Shown here piece by piece: positions 8,894 through 16,866 of a stretch of DNA of 25,563 nt. How positions within the stretch are numbered: position 1 is the first letter of the stretch; every line of letters begins with the position of its first letter. The position numbers and the translations under genes are program-made. Below the pieces are notes generated by a model, which made no database searches, was not told the DNA's origin, and worked only from the letters and a program-made list of their open reading frames with translations. The DNA is taken from NCBI GenBank assembly GCA_016303095.1, contig JAEDMH010000013.1:1-25563 (forward strand), in the 5' to 3' direction. Source of the DNA: Lentisphaeria bacterium (lineage in GTDB: Bacteria > Verrucomicrobiota > Lentisphaeria > Oligosphaerales > Oligosphaeraceae).

Positions 8894-8905
8894 CCCTCTG
8901 CCCGG

Positions 8906-8939
8906 GTTCCGTCTTCCCACTCCCAGGCGAAGACGGAAC
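8906..8939 (+). terminator. 11-bp perfect hairpin after serA
   Basis: GTTCCGTCTTC (8906-8916) pairs exactly with GAAGACGGAAC (8929-8939) across a 12-base loop, starting 12 bases after the serA stop. No T-run follows, so it may be a processed 3' end or a terminator that works without a U-tract. The rest of 8894-9120 has a TATATT at 8987-8992 that could be a -10 for the next gene, but no matching -35 is seen. Confidence 0.6.
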
Positions 8940-9120
8940 TCCTCCCCAAAAACCCGCTTTCCCATCCCGCTTGGGAGCAAAGTGGTTATATTGGGCGCCG
9001 TTCCTTTTGTTGCGCCGGGCATCTCCCCCCCCTCCGGCCGATATTTTTCCCGAAACAGACACCTGGACTGGGCGAGTCCTCTCCTCCCCGGTCTTTTCCC
9101 TTCCCTTTAGGAGTCCACAC

Positions 9121-9432
9121 ATGAGCAAAACCATGACCAAGCGCAAAATCGCGAACGAAGTCGCGGAGCGCATCGGAATCACCCAAAGTGCCGCATTCGA
9201 GGCAGTCAAGGCTATGTTGTCCACGATTTCCGACACTCTGGCCGCCGGCGGACATATTGAGCTGCGGGGATTCGGCATCTTTGAGATCGTCACCCAGCGT
9301 CAGCGTGTGGGTCGCAATCCCAACAATCCCACCGTTCCCGTGAAGATTCCCGCCCGCAAGGTGGTGAAGTTCCGGGCCGGCACGGAGCTGGCAGAAAGCG
9401 TGCGGAAACTGAAGGTGGGGCCGAAAGACTAG
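9121..9432 (+). CDS. HU/IHF-family DNA-binding protein
   Basis: A 103-residue nucleoid protein. The N-terminal helices (MTKRKIANEVAERIG onward), the GFGIFEI strand and the beta-arm with a GRNPNNP segment followed by IPARKVVKFRAG are the full HU/IHF signature. The protein bends DNA as a dimer. The N-terminal MTKRKI and arm sequence are closer to IHF-type than to classical HU proteins, but a single gene cannot decide between them. The ATG at 9121 has AGGAG 8 bases upstream, which favours it over the second Met four codons later. It is followed 99 bases later by the asparagine synthetase-like gene and preceded by the serA hairpin, so it probably has its own promoter. Confidence 0.93.
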   Translation: MSKTMTKRKIANEVAERIGITQSAAFEAVKAMLSTISDTLAAGGHIELRGFGIFEIVTQRQRVGRNPNNPTVPVKIPARKVVKFRAGTELAESVRKLKVGPKD

Positions 9433-9531
9433 CCCCCTTCTCCTGCATCTTTTTCCTTGTGCGGCCCCGGTTCCTCTTCTCCAGGAAACGGGGCCTTCTT
9501 CTTTTCCCTACGCTCTTTCTCCCCCCCCGCT

Positions 9532-11343
9532 ATGTGCGCCTTCTTCGGTTTCCTCTCCCTTTCCCCGCCCTTGGGAGAGACCCACGCATCTCCCCTGACC
9601 TCCCCCTCCCTGGAGCTCCTCCAGGACGGCGAACTCTCCTATGGGCCGGCTCCCCAGATCTCCCTGGCCCGGCACGGCCACCGCTTCCTCCTCTTCTGGG
9701 GAGAGACCTACGCCACGGAAAAGTGGCGGCGGGAGGGAGGAGAATCCCCCAGCGTCTCCCAAGCGGAGGAACTCCTCCAGCGCTGGGAACGAACAGGGCA
9801 GCTGGCTCCCGTCATGAATGCCCTGAACGGCCCATTTCTGGCCATCTGCCGGGATCCGGATGCCGGCGCCGTCCACTTTCTCCGAGATCCCCTGGGGCAG
9901 AAAGACTTCTTTTTAGCCCAGGGAAAAGGAGGCGTCTTCTTCTCCGACCGACTGGATTTCCTGGCCAGACTTCCGGGGATCGACCGTTCTCACTCCCCGG
10001 AGGCCGTGGCGGACTACCTCTCCCTGGGGTACATCCCGGCTCCCCGCACCATCTATGCCAAGATTCTGAAGGTGCCTGCCGGTTCCCGCATCACCTTCGC
10101 CCAGGATGGCACCTACTCCCTCCAGCCCTACTGGCATCCCAAATTCACCCTGATCCGAGGCCATGACTGGCTGGAGTCGCGACGCACCACCGAGGAACTC
10201 CTCCAGCAGGCCATCGCCCGACGACTGGAGGGAAAGGAGCGTCTGGGCTTCATGCTCTCCGGCGGCGTGGATTCCGGCACCCTCCTGGGACTGGTTCGAC
10301 GACTCCAGCCTGACCTGCCCTGCCACGCCTACACGGTCACCTTCTCTGAGGAAGCCTACAATGAAGGAACGCTGGCTTCCCAGGTCGCCCAACAACAGGG
10401 AGTGGACTGGAAGCACATCCCCGCCTCCCCCGGGGATTTCTCCCGGATGGCCTCCCTCATCGCCGTGGCGGGAGAACCCTTTGGAGACTCCTCCCTCCTG
10501 GCCTGCGCCCTGTGCATGGAAGCCACCCAAGGAGAAAGCCTCATGACTGGGGACGGAGGAGACGAACTTTTTGGCGGCTATCGCCGATACCAGGCCATGC
10601 TCCACCGTCACAGGATTCCCCAAGGCCTGGAACCTCTGACCCGTCTCCTGGCTCGCTGCGCCGTGGCCCTTCTTCCCTCGTCAAAGGACAACCGCTCCCG
10701 CCTGGCCAATGTGGTGCGCGGCCTAGGGGCCTTCGCCAAAGCCCCTCTGGAAGCCTACGCCACCTTCCAGCAGGTGGCCTCTCCTTCCCTGCGAGACGCC
10801 CTCCTGGCCCATCCCCAGGAAGAATCCTTCCTCCAGGTCTGGAAACAGAATCTGAAGGAGGAGCGACTCCCGCATCCCGTTCTGGCCTATAATCTGCTGG
10901 ATCTTCTCCACTATCTTCCCGATGACGGATGCCGCAAGCAGACCATCGCCGCCACCGCCCAAGGGGCAAGCCTCCTCTCCCCTCTGATGGATCGGGAAAT
11001 CCTGGATTTCATCCAGCACCTCCCCCTGGAGTTCCGGGTCACCACCAAGGAGACCAAACGCCTGCTCCGAAGCATCGGTCAGGAATTCCTGGCCCCGGAG
11101 GCCGTCTCCATGCCCAAAAAAGGCTTCGGCGTCCCCGTCTCCCAGTGGTTCCGAGGCCCCCTTGCCCCACTGGCCCAGGAAATGGCCCGCTCCCTCCCCC
11201 AATGGGATTCCCGAAAACTCCTCCATCCCCAAATGGTCCATGCCGTGGTGGAAAACCATATCCAGGGCAAACAGGATCACGGCGCCCTCCTCTGGTCTCT
11301 CTTTTGCCTGAAGTTCTGGGAGGAGCAATACCCCCTGACATAA
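9532..11343 (+). CDS. Asparagine synthetase-like protein with degenerate glutaminase domain
   Basis: A 603-residue AsnB-family protein. The start is set at 9532 because this makes Cys the second residue (MCAFFG), which becomes the N-terminal nucleophile of class II glutamine amidotransferases after Met removal; an upstream in-frame ATG at 9457 would destroy this. The synthetase half is intact: SGGVDSG (243-249) is the ATP-pyrophosphatase loop and GDGGDELFGGY (340-350) the second signature. The glutaminase half is worn: the family's RHRGPD motif cannot be found and the usual NGE glutamine-binding triplet reads WGE (56-58). Glutamine use may therefore be weak or lost, with free ammonia as nitrogen donor, or the substrate may not be aspartate. 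The leader is C/T-rich with no Shine-Dalgarno sequence. AsnB-type enzymes also act in surface polysaccharide pathways, but no such genes are adjacent. Confidence 0.85.
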   Translation: MCAFFGFLSLSPPLGETHASPLTSPSLELLQDGELSYGPAPQISLARHGHRFLLFWGETYATEKWRREGGESPSVSQAEELLQRWERTGQLAPVMNALNGPFLAICRDPDAGAVHFLRDPLGQKDFFLAQGKGGVFFSDRLDFLARLPGIDRSHSPEAVADYLSLGYIPAPRTIYAKILKVPAGSRITFAQDGTYSLQPYWHPKFTLIRGHDWLESRRTTEELLQQAIARRLEGKERLGFMLSGGVDSGTLLGLVRRLQPDLPCHAYTVTFSEEAYNEGTLASQVAQQQGVDWKHIPASPGDFSRMASLIAVAGEPFGDSSLLACALCMEATQGESLMTGDGGDELFGGYRRYQAMLHRHRIPQGLEPLTRLLARCAVALLPSSKDNRSRLANVVRGLGAFAKAPLEAYATFQQVASPSLRDALLAHPQEESFLQVWKQNLKEERLPHPVLAYNLLDLLHYLPDDGCRKQTIAATAQGASLLSPLMDREILDFIQHLPLEFRVTTKETKRLLRSIGQEFLAPEAVSMPKKGFGVPVSQWFRGPLAPLAQEMARSLPQWDSRKLLHPQMVHAVVENHIQGKQDHGALLWSLFCLKFWEEQYPLT

Positions 11344-11470
11344 ACGCCATCCCCAACCTCCCCCCTCCTCTCTCCCCAAAATCCCGGGGAGCCTGGGGGA
11401 GGGAGGAATTATGGGGAAAAGGGAGAGCAGCATACTTTTTGATGATTTTATATGTATTTGAATATCAGCA

Positions 11471-11479
11471 TGTTATAAC
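11471..11479 (+). promoter_or_regulatory. Candidate extended -10 promoter for the 11586 gene
   Basis: TGTTATAAC matches the extended -10 form (TGn then TATAAT with one mismatch), set in the only AT-rich patch of this intergenic stretch (about 11440-11490). No good -35 is seen, as is common with extended -10 promoters. A start near 11486 would give a leader of about 100 bases. Confidence 0.4.
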
Positions 11480-11502
11480 ACATTGAAATTCCCTCCTCCC
11501 AA

Positions 11503-11567
11503 GATACGGTATTTCCCGTTCCCCGGGTGTTCCGGGAGTGTTTTGAACCGTATCGAACGGGGCCTTT
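11503..11567 (+). promoter_or_regulatory. Folded 5' leader of the hypothetical gene
   Basis: GATACGGT (11503-11510) pairs exactly with ACCGTATC (11547-11554), enclosing an inner CCCGG/CCGGG hairpin. A second hairpin, GGGCC-TTT-GGCCC, follows immediately and ends just before the AAGGAGAAGGAG ribosome-binding site of the 11586 ATG. This layout resembles a cis-acting regulatory leader. It matches no riboswitch class I can recognise. Confidence 0.45.
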
Positions 11568-11585
11568 GGCCCAAGGAGAAGGAGC

Positions 11586-12047
11586 ATGGGCATTCACTGC
11601 GCAGAGAATGAGAGGGAGACGGGGAGTTTTCCCGCCCCGCAGCCTCGGGAGGAGAACGAGAATTCCGGGGAGGAGATGAGCATCCCGGAGAAGGAAATCT
11701 TGTGTCAGCTGCTGCCGGAAAGCGATGCGCTGCCCTACCCTCTCCATTCCCTGGCCATGTCCCGCGGCCCCTCCACCCGGGAATATGAGCTGCCGGAAGA
11801 AAAACGGGAGGAGATTTTCCGAAGCCTATACCCCTTCACCCCATCTTTATCGCTGAAAGACCGGGTCTATGATCTCCATCAGGGGGAAACCTTCCAGGTG
11901 AAGGAATACCGGGTGATTCGAGAGCGGAACCGAAACCTCCTGGTCTCCCCCTTTTATCCCCAGACCGGCGGCACCGTGCTGGACTGGCTCCCCGACCAAA
12001 ATACGTCTCTCCACGTCCTGACTCTCCCCAAAGTCCAAACCCCATAA
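11586..12047 (+). CDS. Hypothetical protein, 153 residues
   Basis: I do not recognise this protein. It has an acidic, Glu/Pro-rich N-terminal third without a signal peptide or membrane helix, then a mixed region with a conserved-looking core from about residue 40 to 145 (segments LLPESDALPYPLH, KDRVYDLHQGETFQVKEYRVIRE). It contains two Cys (5 and 40) that do not form an obvious motif. A doubled AAGGAG sequence ends two bases to eight bases before the ATG, the strongest ribosome-binding site in this part of the window, which supports it being real. It follows the asparagine synthetase-like gene by 242 bases and has its own candidate promoter and folded leader. The alternative start at codon 31 (EEMSIPEKE) would give 123 residues. 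Confidence 0.6.
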   Translation: MGIHCAENERETGSFPAPQPREENENSGEEMSIPEKEILCQLLPESDALPYPLHSLAMSRGPSTREYELPEEKREEIFRSLYPFTPSLSLKDRVYDLHQGETFQVKEYRVIRERNRNLLVSPFYPQTGGTVLDWLPDQNTSLHVLTLPKVQTP

Positions 12048-12142
12048 TCCTATACAGAATCACAATCTTCGGCTATCTCGTGGGAATTCCGGAAAGGGGC
12101 GAAGCCAGATCTGGTTTCGTCCCCCGGCTTCCGCAAAAGGAG

Positions 12143-12183
12143 AGTCTAGAGAGTCTAGAAACACTCCCAAGGCGGGACGTGCG
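12143..12183 (+). repeat. Imperfect direct repeat, copy 1
   Basis: Begins with doubled TCTAGA/CTAGAAA motifs and ends AGGCGGGACGTGCG. Over the last 29 bases it matches copy 2 at 23 positions. Confidence 0.55.
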
Positions 12184-12387
12184 CCGCGCAGGCGACAAGG
12201 GTTCTCGCTGGCGCTTCACCCCCGTCGCAAAGGCCTGGCCTCCCACCCCTACGGGGTTCGGATTCATATTTTGCCTTGCCGGGGGTTTCGGTCGGCCCTT
12301 TGGGCCTCCCTTCACCCCCGTCTAGCGATCCCCTCATCCCTACGGGGGTCAAGAGGATTCCCACCGTCCCCCCCGCAAGCGGGGGGA

Positions 12388-12426
12388 TTCTAGAAAGCTA
12401 GAAAGCCCCCTGAGGCGGGACATGCG
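12388..12426 (+). repeat. Imperfect direct repeat, copy 2
   Basis: Same orientation as copy 1 and about 245 bases downstream: doubled CTAGAAA motifs, then AGGCGGGACATGCG. No transposase or RAYT gene is nearby to explain the pair. Confidence 0.55.
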
Positions 12427-12549
12427 GTTAGCACGGACCGCCCTCCGTGTCCTCCGTGCGCCCGGCTTGCCGGGCCTTCCGTGCCCGACCTGTTTCCCTC
12501 CTCCGTGGCCGACCTGTCTCCCGCAGGAGCGTTCCCCTGGGGGGGGAAG

Positions 12550-13965
12550 TTAGGAGGAAGTGCAGAGTTTCCGCTCCAGATCGGAGATCTCCTGGCGGAA
12601 ATCCTCCGATTTTTCGATCTTCTTCTCCACCACGGAAATGGAATGGAGTACCGTGGGGTGACTCTTCTCAAAGCCTGCGGCAATCTCCGGCAGGGATTTT
12701 TCCGTCAGCTTACGGGAAAGATACATGGCGATCTGCCGGGGGACCGTGATTTCGCTTTGCCGTCCTTTTCCCTTGAGATCCTGGATGCGCACATCGTAGC
12801 GGTGGGCCACAAACTCCTGGATCCGGGTCACCGTGAGCTGCATCGCGGCGTCCACCTCGAACTTATTGCCCACCACCTTGTCCACCAGAGAGCGGGTCAA
12901 AGCCCCCACCTTGTCGGGAGAGACCAGATCCAAATAGGCTTGAAGCGTCAGCAGGGAGCTCTCCAAATTCCGCACATTGCTTTTAATGCGCTGGGCCAGA
13001 TACTCCAGGATGTCGGCGGGGAGCTTGCGGGTAAAGGAGTTCTGCTTTTCCTCCAGGATGGCCACGCGAGTGGGGAGATCGGGAGGCGTGATGTCCACAG
13101 TGAGTCCCCACTCAAAGCGGGAGACGAGACGCTTTTCCAGGCCGGAAAGCTCCTGGGGAATCTTGTCCGAGGCGCAGACAATCTGACGATGACTGTTATA
13201 CAGGGCGTTGAAGGTATGGAAGAACTCCTCCTGCATGCTGTCCTTTCCCTGGAAGAACTGGACATCATCCACCAGGAGCACATCCACGTTCCGGAAGCGC
13301 TGGCGGAACTCGGACATCCTCTGGTTTCCCGGGGTGCGCACCGCCTCCACGTAGAGATTGCCAAACTGTTCGCTGGTCAGGTAGACCACATTCTTGGAGG
13401 GATCCCGCTCCAGCACATCCCGGGCGATGGCCTGGAGAAGGTGAGTCTTTCCCAGTCCGCTGGGGCCGTGGAGGAAGAGGGGATTCTTGGCCTCGCCAGG
13501 ATGGGCGGCCACCTCAAGGCAGCTGTTGTAGGCAAAGCGGGTATTCTCCCCCACCACAAAATTCTGGAAGGAAAAGAGGCGGTTCAAATTGTCCAAGGCA
13601 TGGGAGCCATTGCGCGTCTCCTGTCCGGAGGAAGCCTCCTTCCCCCGGGAGGAAACAACGGGAGCAGGGGCGGACAACTCTTCCACCGGCAACTCGTAGG
13701 CTCCCTCCTGAAACACCACGGAGACCTCACGCCCCAAGACGGAGGAGACCACGGCCTCCAAATCCCCACGGTAGTTCTTCTCCGCCCACTCTACAAAGGA
13801 ATCCTTCGGGAAGCCTAATACCATCTCCTTCTCCGACAAGGAGATAGGACGGGATACCTTCTCGCCAAACCACATCTCCACCTGGGCAGCCGGGATCCGC
13901 TCCCGCAACAAGGGCAGACAACGATGCCACAAGGAAAGGAGATTGGGTTCGACAACAGACTCCAT
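12550..13965 (-). CDS. dnaA: Chromosomal replication initiator DnaA
   Basis: A 471-residue AAA+ initiator. Domain I is at residues 1-85, a short variable linker rich in Ser/Glu at 95-120, and the AAA+ core follows with Walker A GPSGLGKTH (167-175), Walker B LLVDDVQF (230-237), sensor segment CASDK and arginine-finger region RLVSRFEWGL (279-288). Domain IV ends the protein. Its DNA-recognition signature, usually GGRDHTTV, reads EKSHPTV here: the His is kept but the usual Asp is Ser and the following Thr is Pro. The ATG at 13965 is chosen because DnaA domain I begins there; the open frame upstream is low-complexity. dnaN, recF and gyrB are not adjacent, as in many PVC bacteria. The putative origin lies upstream of its start. 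Confidence 0.97.
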   Translation of the reverse strand: MESVVEPNLLSLWHRCLPLLRERIPAAQVEMWFGEKVSRPISLSEKEMVLGFPKDSFVEWAEKNYRGDLEAVVSSVLGREVSVVFQEGAYELPVEELSAPAPVVSSRGKEASSGQETRNGSHALDNLNRLFSFQNFVVGENTRFAYNSCLEVAAHPGEAKNPLFLHGPSGLGKTHLLQAIARDVLERDPSKNVVYLTSEQFGNLYVEAVRTPGNQRMSEFRQRFRNVDVLLVDDVQFFQGKDSMQEEFFHTFNALYNSHRQIVCASDKIPQELSGLEKRLVSRFEWGLTVDITPPDLPTRVAILEEKQNSFTRKLPADILEYLAQRIKSNVRNLESSLLTLQAYLDLVSPDKVGALTRSLVDKVVGNKFEVDAAMQLTVTRIQEFVAHRYDVRIQDLKGKGRQSEITVPRQIAMYLSRKLTEKSLPEIAAGFEKSHPTVLHSISVVEKKIEKSEDFRQEISDLERKLCTSS

Positions 13966-14361
13966 GGAGAAAGACTTCCCCCCCCTGCGCCCCTCACACA
14001 CAACGAGGGAAATCAGAGAAGGACAGAAGAGAAGATAGGGAAAGAAAAAACAGGGAGAATGCCAGAGCATCTCCCGGAACAAAGACAAAAAAAACCAGTT
14101 CCCGATTCCCCCTGGCAAGGACGAAGAGCCAAGGGAAGCCCAAGAACGGGAGAAAATCTCACCCCCCTAAGCAAAGGAGAGGAGGACATACGCCTGGACA
14201 AAAGCCTAGCCCATCAAAGGCAAACCTGACGCGGCATCCCAGGCACAAGGGGAAAGGTAAGCCATTTTCCAAAATTGGCAACCCCGCCCCCCCCGGCATT
14301 TCCTCTCTCTCCTCCCCCCTTTTCCCCGTAAGTGCTTGATTTCCCTCTTGACAAAAAATTT

Positions 14362-14560
14362 TTTTCTACATCCCACCCCAGGAAACCTCATTTGACACAC
14401 AAATCGAAAAAACGTCGCAACGGGAAACCCTCCACCCTGAAATTTCATATTGTCCTAATTCCTTGATGCTTCAGGAGGATGTGGAATTATCTACACGGAA
14501 TCTACAAGTTATCTACAGATAGAAGAATGACAGGCGAATAAAATTTTAACAAATCAATCG
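14362..14560. other. oriC: Putative chromosomal replication origin (oriC)
   Basis: The stretch combines position next to dnaA, DnaA-box-like 9-mers and a flanking AT-rich segment. Boxes on the plus strand: TTTTCTACA (14362-14370), TTATCTACA (14487-14495), GAATCTACA (14498-14506) and TTATCTACA (14509-14517). The last three start exactly 11 bases apart. Directly after them come TAG-AAG-AAT triplets (14520-14528), like the DnaA-trio element, and then the AT-rich 14536-14560, a candidate unwinding site. Box identity and unwinding role are inference; only the sequence pattern is seen. Confidence 0.7.
14487..14517 (+). repeat. Three DnaA-box-like sites at 11-bp spacing
   Basis: Two identical TTATCTACA sites (one base from the E. 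coli consensus TTATCCACA) flank a weaker GAATCTACA. All three share TCTACA and the same orientation, so the bound proteins would sit on nearly the same face of the helix. Confidence 0.7.
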
Positions 14561-14774
14561 CTGATGGATTTTTGGATCCTTCGGGTCTTGGGGACCGCTC
14601 TCTGCCGGGTGTTTTCCCCATACTTCATTCCCGGGGCTTTTTTGGGGGGAACCATCCGCGGTTCGGCGTTCTTCACGCTATAGTAGCAGAACTTCGTTGT
14701 CCCTGTAGAGCCGCTGCAGGGGCGTTTTGTTCCCGTTTTTTCCATTTTGCGATCGATTCCGCCAGAAAAAAGAG

Positions 14775-16850
14775 ATGAAAGAGAGCCAACGACTTCACGA
14801 GATCTACGCAGGTGTTCTGGGCAAAGTCATCGGGGTGTATTTAGGGCGTCCGGTGGAGGGGATGACAAAGGAGGCCATCCAGAAAGAAGTGGGCTTCATC
14901 GACCATTACGTCGCCCAGGAGCGTGGGGTTCCCCTGGTGGTGTCTGACGATGACATTTCCGGCACCTTCACCTTTGTGCGTGCCTTGGAGGATTCTGGCC
15001 TTGGGGTGGAGACCAGTCCGGTCTTCTTTGGGGAGACCTGGTTGAACTACATTTGGGAGAATCTCACCATCCTCTGGTGGGGAGGGATGGGTCGGAGTAC
15101 GGAGCACACGGCCTATCTCCGGTTAAAGGCGGGCATCCACTCTCCAGAGTCGGGTTCCATGAAGCGCAACGGGAAGTGTGTGGCGGAGCAGATCGGGGGG
15201 CAGATTTTCATTGACGGCTTTGGGTTGGTTTGTCCTGGGCGCCCTGGGCTGGCGGCCCGCTTGGCCCGCATGGCCGCCGGCGTCTCCCACGACGGGGAGG
15301 CCGTCCATGCCGCCGTGGTGGTGGCCGCCATGGTCTCCGCCGCCTTCACCATCAAGAAGATGGATCGTCTCTTGGACATTGGCGTCTCCTTCATTCCCCA
15401 GGACTGCCTCATTGCCCAGGTGCACCGGGATGTGCGGAAGTGGTGCCGGGAGGACGGGGATTGGGAGGTCACTATGGGCCGCATCCAGGAGAAGTATGGG
15501 TATCAGCGCTTTGGAGGCGGCGTTCATGTGATTCCCAACCACGCCTTGATGGTCATGGCCTGGTGCTATGGAAAGGAGAGCTTCCGGAAAGCCCTGGCCA
15601 TCGCCGTCTCCGCCGGCTGGGACACGGACTGCAACGGAGGCAATGTGGGAACAGTCATGGGCGTGTTGCTGGGGCTGGACAAAATCTGCGAGGAATACGA
15701 CTTCCGGACGCCCTTTGCGGATCAGGTGTATCTTCCTACGGCGGAGGGAACGTATTCCAACACGGACTGCTGGAGGATTGCCCAGCACCTGGGGCGGATT
15801 CTGGACCTTTTGGAGGACCGCCCCCCGGCGAAGCCCCAGGCCTGGCTGGATTTTGCCGCGCCGGGGGCCGTTCACGGCTTCCGTCCTGGCTCCTCCCCCT
15901 GCCCGGGAAACAAGCTCTCCCTGGCCAATCCCCGGGGTGAGGGGATGGAGATCTCCGTCGAGGCCAAGAAAGGGGTGGCCAAGGCGGATGTGGTCATGGA
16001 GCTGGCCGCCCCTGCCATCCGGGAACTCCCCGCCTTATCCTACCGCTCCATATCCGTCTCTCCCCTCTATCCCGGAATGGAGGTGGAAGCCCTCTTCCAG
16101 ACGGATCTCCCCTGTGTCATCACCCCCTATGTCACCGTGATGAACCACAAGGGAGAAGATTCCCGGATTTGCGGAGATCCCCAGAAGGATCCCGCCCGTG
16201 TGGTCTTCCCCCTTCCGGAGGGGGACTGTCTGTGCGTGCGCCAGCTGGGATTCCTCCTGGAATTCCCGGGAGCGCAGAAGGGGCATGCCGTCCTGCGCAA
16301 AGTGAATGCGGGGGGCCGCTTCCGCCATGCCTTCTCCTGCCTTCCCTCCGATGCAGCCCTCTATCCTGGCTGGCTCCTCAATGCGGATGTGACCATGGGC
16401 GCCTACTCCGACGAAGCGGAAGAATTGTGCCACTTGTGCAGCAACGGAGAGCGGCGCTACGCCATCACCGGGGGCCAATGGTGGAGCAACCAGTCCATCC
16501 AGAGCCGCATCCGGCTCCACGGGGCCGAGATGGCGGGATTGGTGGCCTGCTACCAGGGCACGAAAAAATACCTCTCCCTCACCATCCGCCAAGGCATGCT
16601 GGTGCTGGCCCAGGAGTTCTATGGAGAGACCATTCTGGCCAAAGCCCCCCTCGCCTGGGACTCCGAGGACGCCCACGAACTTCGTCTGGAGTGCCGGGAC
16701 GGCTTGGCCATCGGCTATGTGGATGGGCAGGAAATCCTCCGCTCCTCCTCCATTTCCCTGGAGATGACGGGAGGCGCCGGCTATCTGGTTCAGACTGGAA
16801 ACGCCGGATTCGGCCAGACTCTCCTCTGCGGCTCCGCCCAAGTGTTCTAA
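14775..16850 (+). CDS. ADP-ribosylglycohydrolase-family protein with C-terminal beta domains
   Basis: A 691-residue protein. Residues 1 to about 350 are the all-helical ADP-ribosylglycohydrolase (DraG/ARH-type) fold, with the first metal-site motif SDDDISGT (57-64) and the second AGWDTDCNGGN (280-290), whose acidic residues bind the two metal ions. The remaining 340 residues are beta-rich; the last 150 or so resemble a laminin-G/concanavalin-like sandwich (WWSNQSIQSRIRL to the C-terminus). Typical family members are about 300 residues, so this is a multidomain form of the sort seen in Lentisphaerae and Planctomycetes, where a nucleoside- or sugar-related substrate is as likely as ADP-ribosyl-protein. 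There is no signal peptide. The start at 14775 fits the family N-terminus (YAGVLGKVIGVYLGRPVEG). The next gene begins 16 bases after its stop, suggesting an operon with the phosphohexomutase. Confidence 0.85.
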   Translation: MKESQRLHEIYAGVLGKVIGVYLGRPVEGMTKEAIQKEVGFIDHYVAQERGVPLVVSDDDISGTFTFVRALEDSGLGVETSPVFFGETWLNYIWENLTILWWGGMGRSTEHTAYLRLKAGIHSPESGSMKRNGKCVAEQIGGQIFIDGFGLVCPGRPGLAARLARMAAGVSHDGEAVHAAVVVAAMVSAAFTIKKMDRLLDIGVSFIPQDCLIAQVHRDVRKWCREDGDWEVTMGRIQEKYGYQRFGGGVHVIPNHALMVMAWCYGKESFRKALAIAVSAGWDTDCNGGNVGTVMGVLLGLDKICEEYDFRTPFADQVYLPTAEGTYSNTDCWRIAQHLGRILDLLEDRPPAKPQAWLDFAAPGAVHGFRPGSSPCPGNKLSLANPRGEGMEISVEAKKGVAKADVVMELAAPAIRELPALSYRSISVSPLYPGMEVEALFQTDLPCVITPYVTVMNHKGEDSRICGDPQKDPARVVFPLPEGDCLCVRQLGFLLEFPGAQKGHAVLRKVNAGGRFRHAFSCLPSDAALYPGWLLNADVTMGAYSDEAEELCHLCSNGERRYAITGGQWWSNQSIQSRIRLHGAEMAGLVACYQGTKKYLSLTIRQGMLVLAQEFYGETILAKAPLAWDSEDAHELRLECRDGLAIGYVDGQEILRSSSISLEMTGGAGYLVQTGNAGFGQTLLCGSAQVF

Positions 16851-16866
16851 TCCCCCTCCCGCCCCC

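Larger units (their letters stand above)
12048..12549. other. Repeat- and hairpin-rich intergenic region
   Basis: No credible gene. The stretch holds two copies of an imperfect direct repeat and at least five short GC-rich hairpins: ACCCC/GGGGT (12245-12257), GGCCC/GGGCC (12294-12306), CCC/GGG (12338-12346), CCCCCCGC/GCGGGGGG (12369-12386) and CCCGG/CCGGG (12461-12474). It also has a near-palindrome centred on CCAGATCTGG close to 12110 and a second short direct repeat (CCGACCTGT, near 12484 and 12509). It lies between the convergent 3' ends of the hypothetical gene and dnaA. Confidence 0.6.
13966..14774. other. dnaA upstream region containing putative oriC
   Basis: No gene is supported in these 809 bases. 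The dnaA-proximal part (13966-14330) is purine-rich on the plus strand with little structure. From about 14340 to 14565 the sequence becomes AT-rich and holds the DnaA-box cluster. From 14566 to 14774 it returns to mixed composition and includes a hairpin, CCCTGTAG with CTGCAGGG (14701-14721, one G-T pair), ahead of the next gene. Confidence 0.6.

Noticed and set aside
6626..9022. A 798-residue minus-strand open frame across oadB and serA
   Set aside because: It is an antisense shadow of two well-supported genes, with Gly/His-rich composition.
12080..12325. Small open frames on both strands of 12080-12364
   Set aside because: They consist wholly of the repeat and hairpin sequence and show no recognisable protein features.
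12048..12549. CRISPR array or insertion sequence in the repeat-rich region
   Set aside because: There are only two imperfect repeat copies, no regular spacers, no cas genes and no transposase.
14701..14721. Hairpin before the 14775 gene as a terminator
   Set aside because: The first T-run is about 15 bases away from the stem, and no gene upstream on that strand needs ending.
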